DNA of 64,000 nucleotides from positions 9,579 to 73,578 of the forward strand of contig CABQIK010000007.1 of the NCBI GenBank assembly GCA_902464275.1. Direction: 5' to 3'. The notes below the pieces were generated by a model that was given only the letters and a program-made list of their open reading frames with translations, was not told where the DNA came from and ran no database searches. This DNA comes from an uncultured Alphaproteobacteria bacterium (GTDB taxonomy: Bacteria; Pseudomonadota; Alphaproteobacteria; RF32; CAG-239). The translations under genes and the position numbers were made by a program. Shown piece after piece: positions 25,232-36,042 of this stretch; positions within the stretch are counted from its first letter, which is position 1, and each line of letters begins with the position of its first letter.

Positions 25232-27619
25232 ATGTTTCGCTTATGTAAGTTTTTTATAAGTGCTTTTATATTGCTCAACCTACTTGTTGCCCTGCCGGCC
25301 AACGCGGCTGACGAAACTTTGCAATTTGATAAAGTTTCCAAGCAATTAACAACTATTGAAAAAAAGCTTAAAAGCGGTAATTCCACAGTACAGAGCATAG
25401 ATGAAGACGCTAATTATTTATATCAAACATCGGGCAGTCTCTCAGCTTTTAAGCGCGAATACGAGCGTGAAGCCGCCTATGTGCAAAAACAAATAGAAGC
25501 TTTAGGCTCTGCACCGGAAGACGGTTCTAAAGAGCTTAAAGTCATTGCCCAAAAACGTAATGAATTTAACAATACCTTAGCGGTTATCAAAAGCAAAATT
25601 GCCGAAGTGCAAATTTTGGAAGTTAAAATTGAAGAACTTAATTTATTGGTTTTAAATTCCCGTAATCAGAAAATATTAGGCAATTTGGTTACCAAACAAG
25701 ACATTTTGCTCAATCCGCAAAACTTTTTTGCCGCTATTAAAGCCTTTGCCGGTTTTAGCTGGGATATTATTACATCCCCGATAAATTGGTATAAAATGCT
25801 TGATGATTCCGGTAAAAACTACATCTTAACTTATTTTATTCCGATACTGATTATTCTTATCGGCGCTTTTGGAGTCGGGCTTATTTTGCGCCGCCTGATT
25901 ATGCGTAATTGGGGCTACCGCGCTGACATTGAAAATCCGCGTTATGGGCAAAAACTGTTTGCCGCAATGGCGGTTGCCGTTGCCTATGGCGTTATTCCGA
26001 CCTTAATCATCGGCGGATTTTTAATTTGGATGATAGGCATGCAAATTTTTACCACCGGATTTTTCGGCATAGCCATTAACAGCACGCTCTATTATCTGCT
26101 ATACATTATTATGGCGCGCGCCATCGCCCGCGTAACTTTTGCTCCCTATCATGAAAAATGGCGCCTGATTAACCTCGGCACCGAAAAAGCCATCGGCATT
26201 GTTAAAGCTTTATACCTAAGCATTTGGCTCATTGGCATTGTTTCATTGCTTGAATACATTGCCCGCACCGCCAACTATCAGGCTGAATTGATTAACTTTA
26301 TTGTGGCAACCGATTGTGCCGTTAAAGCTTTTGCCATTATCTTATTGGTCAGCCGCATTTTTTATGAAGAAGAACCGGAATTATCAGCCGAAACTGATGA
26401 TGATACCGATGACAGCATGAGTAATTCATTTAAAATTATTTTCATCACCTCGTTTATCAGCATTGCCACTTTCGGCATAGCCTTGTTCGGCTACCCTGAT
26501 TTGTCGGCCTTTATTTTTAATCGTTATATTTTAAGCGCTCTGCTGTTTGTGTTATTCATAATCTGTCACCGCTTATTTGCTGAAATCATCAAGCACATTT
26601 TACTGCTTGGCTTTTGGGCCAAAACCTTTAAAATGCGCCGCAAAATTTTAACCAAAATAAACTTTGGTTTAAGCCTGATTTTAACTCCTCTGCTTGCCAT
26701 GTTTTTTATTTTTGTATTTTTGAATCTGTGGGGCTTATCGGGCGATTTAATTTTGCACGTAGTTAAAAAAATTCTGTTCGGCTTCAGTATCGGCGGCGTG
26801 CGTATTTCTTTAATTGCCATAATTTTAGGCATTGTGGTATTTTTCGGCTCGCTTGCCATCATGAAAGCCTTAAAAAACAATTTAACCAACAACGTTTTTG
26901 CCAAACTTGATATTGATGACGGCATTAAGCACTCATTATCATCCGGTGTCAGCTTTGTAGGCTTTGTAATAGCCTCGCTGTTGGCAATTATAGTCATGGG
27001 CGGCAATTTAACCAGTTTGGCCGTTATCGCCGGTGCCTTATCGGTCGGTATCGGTTTCGGATTACAAAACATTTTCAACAACTTTGTATCCGGCATTATC
27101 ATTTTGTTTGAACGTCCGGTAAAAGTCGGCGACTGGGTTGTCTTTAATGGTGAAGAAGGCCAAATTAAACAAATCAACATTCGCTCCACCGAATTGGAAA
27201 CCTTCAAAAAAACCAGTATCATTATTCCTAACGCCACATTAATTTCATCGGCATTAACCAACTTAACCCACGGCAACAACTGGACCAGACAAGCTGTCAG
27301 CGTCGGGGTTGCTTACGGTACCGATGTAAATAAAGTTACTGAAATTTTATTAGAATGCGCCCGTAACAATAAAAAGGTTTTAAAAACTCCCGCGCCGTAT
27401 GTAATTTTCAAAGACTTCGGCTCCAGCTCGCTTGACTTTGAATTACGTTGCTATTCTAACAACATTTGGGCAGGTTGGAACATCCCGAGCGAACTGCGTT
27501 ATGAAATTAACCGCCGCTTTATGGAAGAAGGAATTGAAATTCCGTTCCAACAGATTGTTATCCACCAAGGCGACACTTCCGTATCTTCAGAAACGCAATT
27601 CTACGGAAACAAAAAATAA
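25232..27619 (+). CDS. MscS-family mechanosensitive channel with DUF3772-type periplasmic domain
   Basis: 795 aa. A signal peptide (FFISAFILLNLLVALPANA) leads to a periplasmic helical domain of about 170 residues with coiled-coil character (KRNEFNNTLAVIKSKIAEV), then about ten membrane spans. The last span and following region carry the MscS pore: AGALSVGIGFGLQNIFNN and FVSGIIILFERPVKVGDWV. A cytosolic beta and alpha/beta domain follows. Such channels open under membrane tension to protect from osmotic downshock. The start is 15 bases after the Asd-like gene, suggesting cotranscription. An intrinsic terminator follows. Confidence 0.9.
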   Translation: MFRLCKFFISAFILLNLLVALPANAADETLQFDKVSKQLTTIEKKLKSGNSTVQSIDEDANYLYQTSGSLSAFKREYEREAAYVQKQIEALGSAPEDGSKELKVIAQKRNEFNNTLAVIKSKIAEVQILEVKIEELNLLVLNSRNQKILGNLVTKQDILLNPQNFFAAIKAFAGFSWDIITSPINWYKMLDDSGKNYILTYFIPILIILIGAFGVGLILRRLIMRNWGYRADIENPRYGQKLFAAMAVAVAYGVIPTLIIGGFLIWMIGMQIFTTGFFGIAINSTLYYLLYIIMARAIARVTFAPYHEKWRLINLGTEKAIGIVKALYLSIWLIGIVSLLEYIARTANYQAELINFIVATDCAVKAFAIILLVSRIFYEEEPELSAETDDDTDDSMSNSFKIIFITSFISIATFGIALFGYPDLSAFIFNRYILSALLFVLFIICHRLFAEIIKHILLLGFWAKTFKMRRKILTKINFGLSLILTPLLAMFFIFVFLNLWGLSGDLILHVVKKILFGFSIGGVRISLIAIILGIVVFFGSLAIMKALKNNLTNNVFAKLDIDDGIKHSLSSGVSFVGFVIASLLAIIVMGGNLTSLAVIAGALSVGIGFGLQNIFNNFVSGIIILFERPVKVGDWVVFNGEEGQIKQINIRSTELETFKKTSIIIPNATLISSALTNLTHGNNWTRQAVSVGVAYGTDVNKVTEILLECARNNKKVLKTPAPYVIFKDFGSSSLDFELRCYSNNIWAGWNIPSELRYEINRRFMEEGIEIPFQQIVIHQGDTSVSSETQFYGNKK

Positions 27620-27626
27620 TTTTATA

Positions 27627-27657
27627 AAAAAGACAGCCCCAAACGGCTGTCTTTTTT
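27627..27657. terminator. Intrinsic terminator between converging genes
   Basis: AGACAGCC (27631-27638) pairs with GGCTGTCT (27645-27652) around a 6-base loop. Flanking A and T runs extend the stem and make it usable from both strands, for the MscS gene (+) and the MazG-like gene (-). Confidence 0.9.
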
Positions 27658-27659
27658 AT

Positions 27660-28058
27660 TTAATATAAATCGCTTAAATCCGGCTTTTTATAATTCGGGC
27701 CTTTTAAAAATTTGCCATCCGCGCGTTTTAAAGGTTTACCGTTAACCAGTTTAGACATATTGCTTTCATGCACGCGCTTAAACACTTCTTCAAACGGAAT
27801 TCCGAAACAAACAGCCATGCCGCTTAACACATACTGCAAATCCGCCAGCTCTTTATACATTTTAAGCACTGATTCTTTTTGAACTTTGCCATTTTGCTCC
27901 AACTCATTAATTAAATTATCAATCTCGGCATTAAGCTCCGCCGTTTCTTCATTAATTAACCGCTTGCGCAATGCCAGCAAATCAACTGAAAATGGCTCAT
28001 TTACGGCACATTCCATAGCTTTATGGCATTCTGCCACCATTTGTTCATACTTGTTCAT
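27660..28058 (-). CDS. MazG-like/PRA-PH-type nucleotide pyrophosphohydrolase
   Basis: 132 aa. All-alpha NTP pyrophosphohydrolase pattern: LINEETAELNAEI (EExxE) and YKELADLQYVLSGMA (ExxD), the four acidic residues that bind magnesium, then VHESNMSKL and RADGKFLKGPNYKKPDL at the C-terminus, a signature of the phosphoribosyl-ATP pyrophosphohydrolase-like superfamily. It probably hydrolyses a nucleoside triphosphate or a related modified nucleotide to the monophosphate. hisE is an alternative label, but no histidine genes are nearby. Confidence 0.75.
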   Translation of the reverse strand: MNKYEQMVAECHKAMECAVNEPFSVDLLALRKRLINEETAELNAEIDNLINELEQNGKVQKESVLKMYKELADLQYVLSGMAVCFGIPFEEVFKRVHESNMSKLVNGKPLKRADGKFLKGPNYKKPDLSDLY

Positions 28059-28201
28059 AACACCCTCACAAATTTACTTTTTATATGTTAAGCTTTTATC
28101 GGGTTTGTCAAGCTGTTTTTAAAGTAAATGTTAATAGAATCCGAAAAGTGCTGAAATTTGATTTAAGCCGGTGTATATATTATAGCCAAGAAAGGAAAGT
28201 T

Positions 28202-28864
28202 ATGTCTGCGACCTTAGATAAAATCATTAATCTGTTCAAATGGCCGATAGCGGTTTACATGCTGCTGTCTTTGCCCGCGCTTTTCATGTCGGTTGATTTT
28301 TTTTCATTCGCATCATTTAAATATTTAGCCCTCATCGCCGGATTTTTCATGTATTTTATCGCCCGCACCATGGCCGATTCGTCAGTTAAAACTTCCATGC
28401 AGATTATCGCCCATGAGCTAACTCACTCCTTTTTCGCCCTCATTACCTTTCATAAAGTTGACCATATCCGGCTTGACCCTGATAACAGCGGCGGCGAAAT
28501 GGGCTTTAAAGGCGAAGGGAACTGGCTCATTATAATTGCTCCATACTTTTTTCCGCTATTTGCGTCAATTTATATGGTTATTATGGGCTTTTTGCCTTCT
28601 AACCTGATTATGAACGGAATTTTAGGCTATTTTCTGGGCTATCATACTGATACTGTCGGCTCTCAAATTCATGACAAACAAACTGATTTGCCCAAAGTAT
28701 CGTATAAATTTTGTTGGATGTTTCTCCCCTCTGCCAATTTGTGGGTTATCGGCAGTATACTTGCTTTCAACAGCCGCGGTTGGGAAGGTGTATCGTTGTA
28801 TTTTGACTTAATCAACCGGCTTAATCTGCAAAACTTAAAATATGTGCTAAACCTTGTGTTTTAA
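28202..28864 (+). CDS. Multi-pass membrane protein with HExxH (M50-like putative metalloprotease)
   Basis: 220 aa from ATG 28202 (AAAGGAAAG upstream); an in-frame extension to 28085 is not supported. The protein is hydrophobic with about five or six spans. The zinc-type motif HELTH (71-75) lies at the start of a span (IIAHELTHSFFALI), as in site-2-type membrane proteases and related M50 proteins. A second potential ligand region may be YHTDTVGSQIHD. No PDZ domain. The exact function is unknown. Its 3' end overlaps ldcA, which converges, by 4 bases. Confidence 0.65.
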   Translation: MSATLDKIINLFKWPIAVYMLLSLPALFMSVDFFSFASFKYLALIAGFFMYFIARTMADSSVKTSMQIIAHELTHSFFALITFHKVDHIRLDPDNSGGEMGFKGEGNWLIIIAPYFFPLFASIYMVIMGFLPSNLIMNGILGYFLGYHTDTVGSQIHDKQTDLPKVSYKFCWMFLPSANLWVIGSILAFNSRGWEGVSLYFDLINRLNLQNLKYVLNLVF

Positions 28865-29742
28865 TAAACAAGCTCCGTTTCATCGGCATTTAGGCAAACT
28901 TTTTTACCAATCGGCAGCACATAGCGGCTGGCAATATGCCCGTACGGAAAATCTGTTATTACCGGAATATCCAACTCTTGCGCAAAATCAGCAATAATTT
29001 CCGCAACAGAGCCGTCACCCTCATCAGCTTCTGTGCAATTTAAGAACTGCCCGAATACAATACCATTTAAGCCTGCAAAATCTTTTTGCGCTTTAAGCTG
29101 ATTAAGCATCAGGTCAATCCGATATGTTTTTTCGCCCACATCTTCAATCAGCAAAATTTTACCCTGCAACGACGGAAAATACGGCGTGCCGCACAAATAA
29201 TTAAACACGCTCAAACATCCACCGACCATAATCCCTTGCGCCAAACCGGCGTTTAAGCATTTGCCGCCAAACACTTTTTGCTCATGACCGGCAAAAACCT
29301 CATTTAACGAGCAATTTATTTTTTCATCAAGTTCACCGGTTTTAAAATCAAAAATCGGCAAAAATCCGGTGTATGACACATTGCCTGCTAACGTAAACAA
29401 GGCATTTTGCAAAGCGGTTGAATCGCTTAACCCGAACACCGGCTTGCGATTCTTTTTAACAGTTGCGTAATCAAGATACGGTAAAATTTTAGAGCTTCCC
29501 GCCCCGCCGCGCACACAAAACAACGCTTTAATATCAGGGCGAGCAAATGCTTCATTAATATCATTCGCCCGCTCAAAATCCGTGCCTGCCATATAATAAC
29601 GGCGCGCAAACACGTGCGGCATAAGCTCAAGCTCAAAACCTTGCGCTTCAAGCCAAGCCGCGCCGGTTTTTAATGATTCCGGCTCAATAAAGCCCGATGG
29701 CGCCACCAAGGCTATTTTATCGCCCGCGCGTAATAACGTCAT
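28861..29742 (-). CDS. ldcA: LD-carboxypeptidase (S66 family)
   Basis: 293 aa cytoplasmic serine peptidase that removes the terminal D-Ala from recycled murein tetrapeptides. Family marks are VALVAPSGFI at the start, FCVRGGAGSSKILPYL holding the nucleophilic Ser, and LIEDVGEKTYRIDLML with the catalytic Glu, followed by a C-terminal His region (YGHIASRYVLPIGK). It overlaps the upstream Mur-ligase-type gene by 4 bases and is cotranslated with it, consistent with a recycling operon. Confidence 0.9.
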   Translation of the reverse strand: MTLLRAGDKIALVAPSGFIEPESLKTGAAWLEAQGFELELMPHVFARRYYMAGTDFERANDINEAFARPDIKALFCVRGGAGSSKILPYLDYATVKKNRKPVFGLSDSTALQNALFTLAGNVSYTGFLPIFDFKTGELDEKINCSLNEVFAGHEQKVFGGKCLNAGLAQGIMVGGCLSVFNYLCGTPYFPSLQGKILLIEDVGEKTYRIDLMLNQLKAQKDFAGLNGIVFGQFLNCTEADEGDGSVAEIIADFAQELDIPVITDFPYGHIASRYVLPIGKKVCLNADETELVY

Positions 29743-31112
29743 GCTGTTACCCCTTCTAAAATGCTATGGCAAAAATCCGGCAGTGAATTATCTCTGGCTC
29801 CCATAATTACAACCCGATCACCTGGTTTTGCCATCGCGATTATTTGCGTTTTAATTTCATCTCTGGTCTGATAAAACTTAGCGTTAACGCCAAGCTCACA
29901 AGCATATTTAATTAAATCCGCCGATGAAATATCGCGTTTTACCGTTCCTCCGGCATAATAAATTTCCGGCATAAACAAACAATCGTCAGGCAGCATGGTT
30001 TGCGCAAAGCTTTCCATAATTTGTTTGCCCATCATGCGCATCGGCGAAAATCCGTGCGGCTGAAACATAACCAACAGCCGGCCGCTGTAATCGCGTAATG
30101 CCCGCATTGAAGCCAAAACCTTATCGGGATTATGCGCAAAATCATCAATTACGGTAACACCGCCGCGGGTGCCGATAACATCTAAGCGCCTTTTGGTACC
30201 GGTAAAATCTTGCAAAATTTTTGCCGCTGCAAATTTATCAACCCCCAAATATGAGCAGGCGGCAATCGCGGCCATCGCATTAGCCACGTTAAAAGCGCCG
30301 ATTATCTGCAAAGTAAACGTTTTGCCACTTAAATCATAGCTTATGCCATGCGGTAAAGGCTTAATGTCTGAAGCGTAAAAATCAGCCTGTGGATTTTTAA
30401 CCGAAAAAGTTTTAATATGCGGATTGCAATCTTTCAAACATTGCGAATTAACGCAATCGGCATTAATCACCGCGCCGCCGGTTGCTTTTTGCACAAAATC
30501 GGCAAACAATTTTTTAAGTTCGCTGATTTCTTTGTGGTCTATCGTAATATTATTAACCACCGCCACATACGGCACATATTTTTCAACCGAACCATCGCTT
30601 TCATCAGCCTCCACCACGCAAATATCGCCGTTATTTAAAATAACATTCGGAATCCCCGCCTGATTGGCGTAATTTTTGAGCAATCCTCCGTTAATAACCA
30701 ACGGTTTTTTGCCTAATTTATCCAAAATAAAACCTATCATCGCGGTTAAAGTGGTTTTACCGCTGGTTCCGCCTACCGCAATTCCGTAACGTGATTGATT
30801 AAAAATTTCCGCAAGCAAATCCGAACGTTTTTTAATAGCGATATGCTTTGTCTTTGCCACTTTAACATCCGGAATGGTATCTTCCACCGCGGTTGAAACA
30901 TAAAGACAGTCTAAATCATCTGTAATCGCGGAGCCGTCCTGCGGAAAAATTTTAATTCCGACATCTTCAAGAGCCTTGCGATTCGCCTCATCTTTACCGT
31001 TATCAAAACTTCTGTCCGAACCGCGCACATTTATTCCTCTTGCGTTCAAAACCTGCGCCAATGCGCTCATGCCGCTGCCGGATATTCCGCAAAAACTAAC
31101 CTTTTTCATCAT
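29739..31112 (-). CDS. mpl: Mur ligase family protein (Mpl/MurC type)
   Basis: 457 aa. N-terminal UDP-MurNAc-binding Rossmann segment (FCGISGSGMSALAQVL and VRGSD), ATP-binding GGTSGKTTLTAMIGF, the metal/carbamate region VVEADESDGS and the C-terminal domain with DDFAHNPDKVLASM. Pairing with ldcA favours Mpl, which joins recycled tripeptide to UDP-MurNAc, over MurC, which adds L-Ala in the de novo pathway. The N-terminal nucleotide loop is closer to MurC than to E. coli Mpl, so the choice is not secure. Either way it acts in the cytoplasm on wall precursors. Confidence 0.78.
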   Translation of the reverse strand: MMKKVSFCGISGSGMSALAQVLNARGINVRGSDRSFDNGKDEANRKALEDVGIKIFPQDGSAITDDLDCLYVSTAVEDTIPDVKVAKTKHIAIKKRSDLLAEIFNQSRYGIAVGGTSGKTTLTAMIGFILDKLGKKPLVINGGLLKNYANQAGIPNVILNNGDICVVEADESDGSVEKYVPYVAVVNNITIDHKEISELKKLFADFVQKATGGAVINADCVNSQCLKDCNPHIKTFSVKNPQADFYASDIKPLPHGISYDLSGKTFTLQIIGAFNVANAMAAIAACSYLGVDKFAAAKILQDFTGTKRRLDVIGTRGGVTVIDDFAHNPDKVLASMRALRDYSGRLLVMFQPHGFSPMRMMGKQIMESFAQTMLPDDCLFMPEIYYAGGTVKRDISSADLIKYACELGVNAKFYQTRDEIKTQIIAMAKPGDRVVIMGARDNSLPDFCHSILEGVTA

Positions 31113-31122
31113 TTAAGTTCCT

Positions 31123-31929
31123 TTACAACGCGTCATAAATATCTTCAAGTTTCTGTTTGCCAGCTTGCAAATCTTTATAATCAACCACAATATAAGTCTG
31201 CTCATCGCCGTCCGCATACAGCGCCAAGGTTACGCCGGTTTTGCCGTTTTCAAAAGTTGCGTACAAAGTCGCTTCGCCGCTTACCAATTTTTGCAAAAAT
31301 CCTTCCGCGCCGAGCGGCATTTCAACCACGCGCGATATAACATTGCCATCGGCATCGGCTTCATCAACATTAACCGCCGCCGGTGTATAAAACTGCTGAG
31401 CATTACCGTATTTTTTAGCCAACATCTGGTAATATTGCTTGTAAAGCTTCAACCCCTTGCTTGCCGAAGCGTCATCTTGCTGCGGTTTGCCGTAAGCAAT
31501 AATCCGCCACAACTGGTTATTATCGCCAAAACTGATGTCAACTTCTTTAAAATCGGAAACCGGCTTAGGCAGATTAATTGCTTTATATGTTCCGGGCGTA
31601 TCTTTAAGCTCAATCGGCGTTAAATAAACTTTTAAGGCTTCAATATCTTTAACCGGCGCAAGCCAACTTAACCCGAACGGCGCCGGTGCATAAATATTTT
31701 GCGGCTTAACGTCTTTAACTTTTTCAATTTTTTTACTGACGGTTTTAATTTTAAGCGCTGCCGGACGACTGTCTAAAATTTTACCGGCTTCCGTCTGCCC
31801 CGATTCTCCGGCCGCTTCCTGCTTCATTTGACCTGAAACCACCAAATCGCCGAAAAAGCTCTCTTCCGCTTTTGCCGAATTAGTGCCAAGCAGTCCTAAA
31901 GCCGCTAAAAACCACCATATTTTTTTCAT
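31123..31929 (-). CDS. Secreted/periplasmic protein of unknown function
   Basis: 268 aa from ATG 31929 (AAAGGAGA upstream); a longer frame to 31971 is unlikely. A signal peptide (KIWWFLAALGLLGTNSAKA) is followed by a low-complexity Gln/Glu/Lys-rich linker (about 25-75) and a compact domain beginning FGLSWLAPVKDIEAL. No catalytic motif is visible. It lies 10 bases upstream of the Mur ligase gene on the same strand, so it may belong to the wall-recycling operon. It is divergent from the TetR gene. Confidence 0.65.
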   Translation of the reverse strand: MKKIWWFLAALGLLGTNSAKAEESFFGDLVVSGQMKQEAAGESGQTEAGKILDSRPAALKIKTVSKKIEKVKDVKPQNIYAPAPFGLSWLAPVKDIEALKVYLTPIELKDTPGTYKAINLPKPVSDFKEVDISFGDNNQLWRIIAYGKPQQDDASASKGLKLYKQYYQMLAKKYGNAQQFYTPAAVNVDEADADGNVISRVVEMPLGAEGFLQKLVSGEATLYATFENGKTGVTLALYADGDEQTYIVVDYKDLQAGKQKLEDIYDAL

Positions 31930-32028
31930 AAATCTTCTCCTTTTGCATATTGAAGAAAAAAAGTTGAACACTGTTCATTTTTCTGCTATAGTAACGCAAA
32001 TTTGTTAATTTAGATATAAGAATCAACC

Positions 32029-32625
32029 ATGAATAAAGATAATATTCAAGAAATTTTAGTCAACAAAGGTCGTGAACTGATTCAAGAAAAAGGCGCCGAA
32101 TTTTTAACCGCCCGCAAACTTTCCGAAGCTTCCGGTTATTCGGTCGGCACCATTTACAATCAGTTCGGCAACATGGATAACTTTATCTTAATTCAAAATT
32201 ACCTGACTTTAGACAGCCTCTACATTCGTCTGGCGCGTTTACAGGCCTCCGGCACCCCGTACCAACGGCTTAACCTGTACGCGCGTGAATTTATTAATTT
32301 TGTGCTTGAAAATAAAAACCTGTGGTTTTTGGTTCACAACTTTCATCTTTTGAACAACAACCGCCACTTTTCAAAAGTTTACCTGCGCCGCGTGGTGCAA
32401 ATTACCCAACTGGTTGAAAGCTCGTTTAAGGCCTTGTTTCCTGAAATTCCGTTGCCTGAACGCTTGCTTTCCATTCAAATTTTGTGGCTTTCGTTGTTTT
32501 CGTTAAGTTCTTTTTTAACCACCGACACATTAGACAGCTTTACCAAAATTAACAAAAACACCTTGTGCGAATTGCTCTTAAATACCTATCTTGCCGGCAT
32601 GAAAGTGCTTGAACAGGCTCAATAA
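32029..32625 (+). CDS. TetR/AcrR family transcriptional regulator
   Basis: 198 aa. The N-terminal helix-turn-helix has the family shape: GRELIQEKGAEFLTARKL then SGYSVGTIYNQFGNMDNFIL (recognition helix SVGTIYNQF). The ligand-binding C-terminal domain is all-helical. It is divergent from the periplasmic protein gene at 31929 with about 100 bases between them, so it may control that operon, but the effector is unknown. Confidence 0.88.
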   Translation: MNKDNIQEILVNKGRELIQEKGAEFLTARKLSEASGYSVGTIYNQFGNMDNFILIQNYLTLDSLYIRLARLQASGTPYQRLNLYAREFINFVLENKNLWFLVHNFHLLNNNRHFSKVYLRRVVQITQLVESSFKALFPEIPLPERLLSIQILWLSLFSLSSFLTTDTLDSFTKINKNTLCELLLNTYLAGMKVLEQAQ

Positions 32626-32671
32626 GCATTTTTGCTATAAAAAATATCATTCAATATCAATACATTAGCCC

Positions 32672-32705
32672 TATAATGAAAATTTCTTGTTAATAATTAT
32701 TAACA
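32672..32705 (+). promoter_or_regulatory. Palindromic operator and possible promoter upstream of ctrA
   Basis: An 18-bp perfect palindrome, TGTTAATAATTATTAACA (32688-32705), lies 84 bases upstream of the ctrA ATG. It holds two TTAA half-sites separated by 6 bases; the known CtrA box is TTAA-N7-TTAA. A TATAAT hexamer sits just before it (32672-32677). Autoregulation of ctrA is established in Caulobacter; binding here is inference. Confidence 0.5.
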
Positions 32706-32788
32706 GGCGTTTAAAATGATTCACAAATAAAAAATATGGCGTTATAGTATTAACATCATTGTTAAAAAAACAACGGAAGGATAAAAAG

Positions 32789-33475
32789 ATGAGAGTGCTG
32801 TTAGTTGAAGATGATTACGCCGTTTCACAAAGCATTGAAACCATGCTCAAAAAAGAGGGCATGATTGTTGACGCCACTGATTTAGGCGAAGACGGACTGG
32901 AAATCGGCAAACTGTATGATTATGACATCATTATTCTTGACTTAATGTTGCCTGACATGAACGGATATGAAGTTCTTAAAAGCCTGCGCAACGCCAAAGT
33001 CAACACTCCGGTGCTGATTTTATCCGGTTTGTCTGAGCCTGATAAAAAAGTTAAAGGATTGGGATACGGTGCCGATGACTATTTAACCAAACCTTTTGAT
33101 AAGGCCGAGCTTTTAGCCCGTATTCAAGCGATTGTGCGCCGTTCCAAAGGACACTCCAACTCCATTATTAAAACCGGTGAAGTTGAAGTTAACTTAGATA
33201 CTCAAACCGTTACCGTCAGCGGCAAACCGCTTCATTTAACCGGCAAAGAGTACGGCATTATGGAATTGCTTTCATTGCGCAAAGGTTCAACCCTAAACAA
33301 AGACCAGTTCTTAAACCACTTATATGGCGGGATTGATGAACCTGAGCTTAAAATTATTGACGTGTTTATTTGCAAATTGCGTAAAAAACTTGAAGACATT
33401 TCCGGCGGCAAAAATTACATTGAAACCGTTTGGGGCAGAGGCTACGTATTACGTGACCCTGATGAAAACAAATAA
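32789..33475 (+). CDS. ctrA: Cell-cycle response regulator CtrA
   Basis: 228 aa from ATG 32789 (GGAAGGA upstream). OmpR-type: receiver with acidic pair Asp8-Asp9, phosphoacceptor Asp51 (ILDLMLPD), Lys in TKPF; the winged-helix domain holds GKEYGIMELLSLRKGSTL and the exceptionally conserved LYGGIDEPELKIIDVFICKL and ETVWGRGYVLRDP of CtrA. In Caulobacter and relatives, phosphorylated CtrA controls replication initiation and many cell-division and motility genes. The C-terminus lacks the Ala-Ala degradation tag and ends DPDENK, so ClpXP-type turnover may differ. CckA, ChpT and CpdR genes are not in the window. Confidence 0.95.
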   Translation: MRVLLVEDDYAVSQSIETMLKKEGMIVDATDLGEDGLEIGKLYDYDIIILDLMLPDMNGYEVLKSLRNAKVNTPVLILSGLSEPDKKVKGLGYGADDYLTKPFDKAELLARIQAIVRRSKGHSNSIIKTGEVEVNLDTQTVTVSGKPLHLTGKEYGIMELLSLRKGSTLNKDQFLNHLYGGIDEPELKIIDVFICKLRKKLEDISGGKNYIETVWGRGYVLRDPDENK

Positions 33476-33561
33476 TCGGTCAGTATAAAAATTATAAACG
33501 GCCGCAAGGTTTAAAAAAGCAAGTTAAGTATTATATCTCCTTGCGTTAAGGAGATTAAAAC

Positions 33562-34278
33562 ATGAGCAGAATTTACCTTGCGGCCGGATGCAATAACGGT
33601 AATATTCTTAATGATTATACCGTTTTTTTAGTGCAAAAATTAGCCGAAACCGGCGATGTTTATTATTTAAACAACGGCAAACTTGCCAAAGCGGAATTAC
33701 AAAAGCTGCAAAAACACGCCTTTTTTGCCGATTCGGTATTGCACAACGGCAATGATTACGGTTCATGGCAATATTTAATTTATCACTTAGGTTGGAAAAA
33801 GCTGTCAGAGTATGATGAAGTTGCTTTTTGCAATGAAAATACTTATGCCCCGTTAGCGCATTTGCAAAACATTTCAGCATATCTCAAATTTCAAAATTAC
33901 GATTTTTGGGGCATGGCGGAAAAATATAATCACAATCCTGAAGACAACGGGCGCTTTATCATATTTAAACACAACGTAATTCAAAGCCCCAAATTTCAAG
34001 AATTTTGGAATAATATAATTTTTCGTGACAAGCGCTACACCTACAAAACCATTTTAACCCCGTTCTTAAAAGAATTAGGTTTTAACGGCAAAACCGATTA
34101 TAAAAATTACAAACAGCAGACACCGTTAAAATTAAGCGGCTCAACGATTCGTCTGGCAACTCCCATCAGTTACGGAAGCACTTTTGCCGTTAAGGACACA
34201 GGTTATCATCAAAAACCGCTTGCCGGTATAATTAAAAATTTAAAAAACGGAATCCATTTATTCCGCTCCGGTTTATAA
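33562..34278 (+). CDS. RgpF-like (rhamnan synthesis F) glycan biosynthesis protein
   Basis: 238 aa. Contains the RgpF signature: NGNDYGSWQYLIYHLGWKK then YDEVAFCNENTYAP and FWGMAEKYN, matching the repeating features of rhamnan-synthesis F proteins that act on cell-surface polysaccharide. It is shorter than full RgpF and is the only glycan-type gene here, so it may be an isolated or partial relative. It follows ctrA by 86 bases; whether they are cotranscribed is unclear. It converges on groEL across a strong hairpin. Confidence 0.7.
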   Translation: MSRIYLAAGCNNGNILNDYTVFLVQKLAETGDVYYLNNGKLAKAELQKLQKHAFFADSVLHNGNDYGSWQYLIYHLGWKKLSEYDEVAFCNENTYAPLAHLQNISAYLKFQNYDFWGMAEKYNHNPEDNGRFIIFKHNVIQSPKFQEFWNNIIFRDKRYTYKTILTPFLKELGFNGKTDYKNYKQQTPLKLSGSTIRLATPISYGSTFAVKDTGYHQKPLAGIIKNLKNGIHLFRSGL

Positions 34279-34312
34279 AAAAATCTGACTTATAACATAT
34301 TGCCCGAAAGAT

Positions 34313-34353
34313 AAAAAAGCAACCGGCCGATGATGGAAAATCATCGGCCGGTT
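34313..34353 (-). terminator. Strong intrinsic terminator of groESL
   Basis: A perfect 14-bp stem, AACCGGCCGATGAT (34321-34334) with its complement at 34340-34353 and a 5-base loop. On the minus strand it is followed by GCTTTTTTA (34319-34312), placing a T run after the hairpin for groEL transcripts. Confidence 0.92.
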
Positions 34354-34376
34354 TATAAGCTTTAGCGGAAATCAGA

Positions 34377-36026
<1,650 letters not shown>

Positions 36027-36042
36027 AATGGATAATCCTTTC

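Noticed and set aside
26566..27279. 237-codon antisense frame within the MscS gene
   Set aside because: Composition (Met/Lys/Pro/Thr-rich, no domain) is that of a shadow; the sense frame encodes a complete MscS domain.
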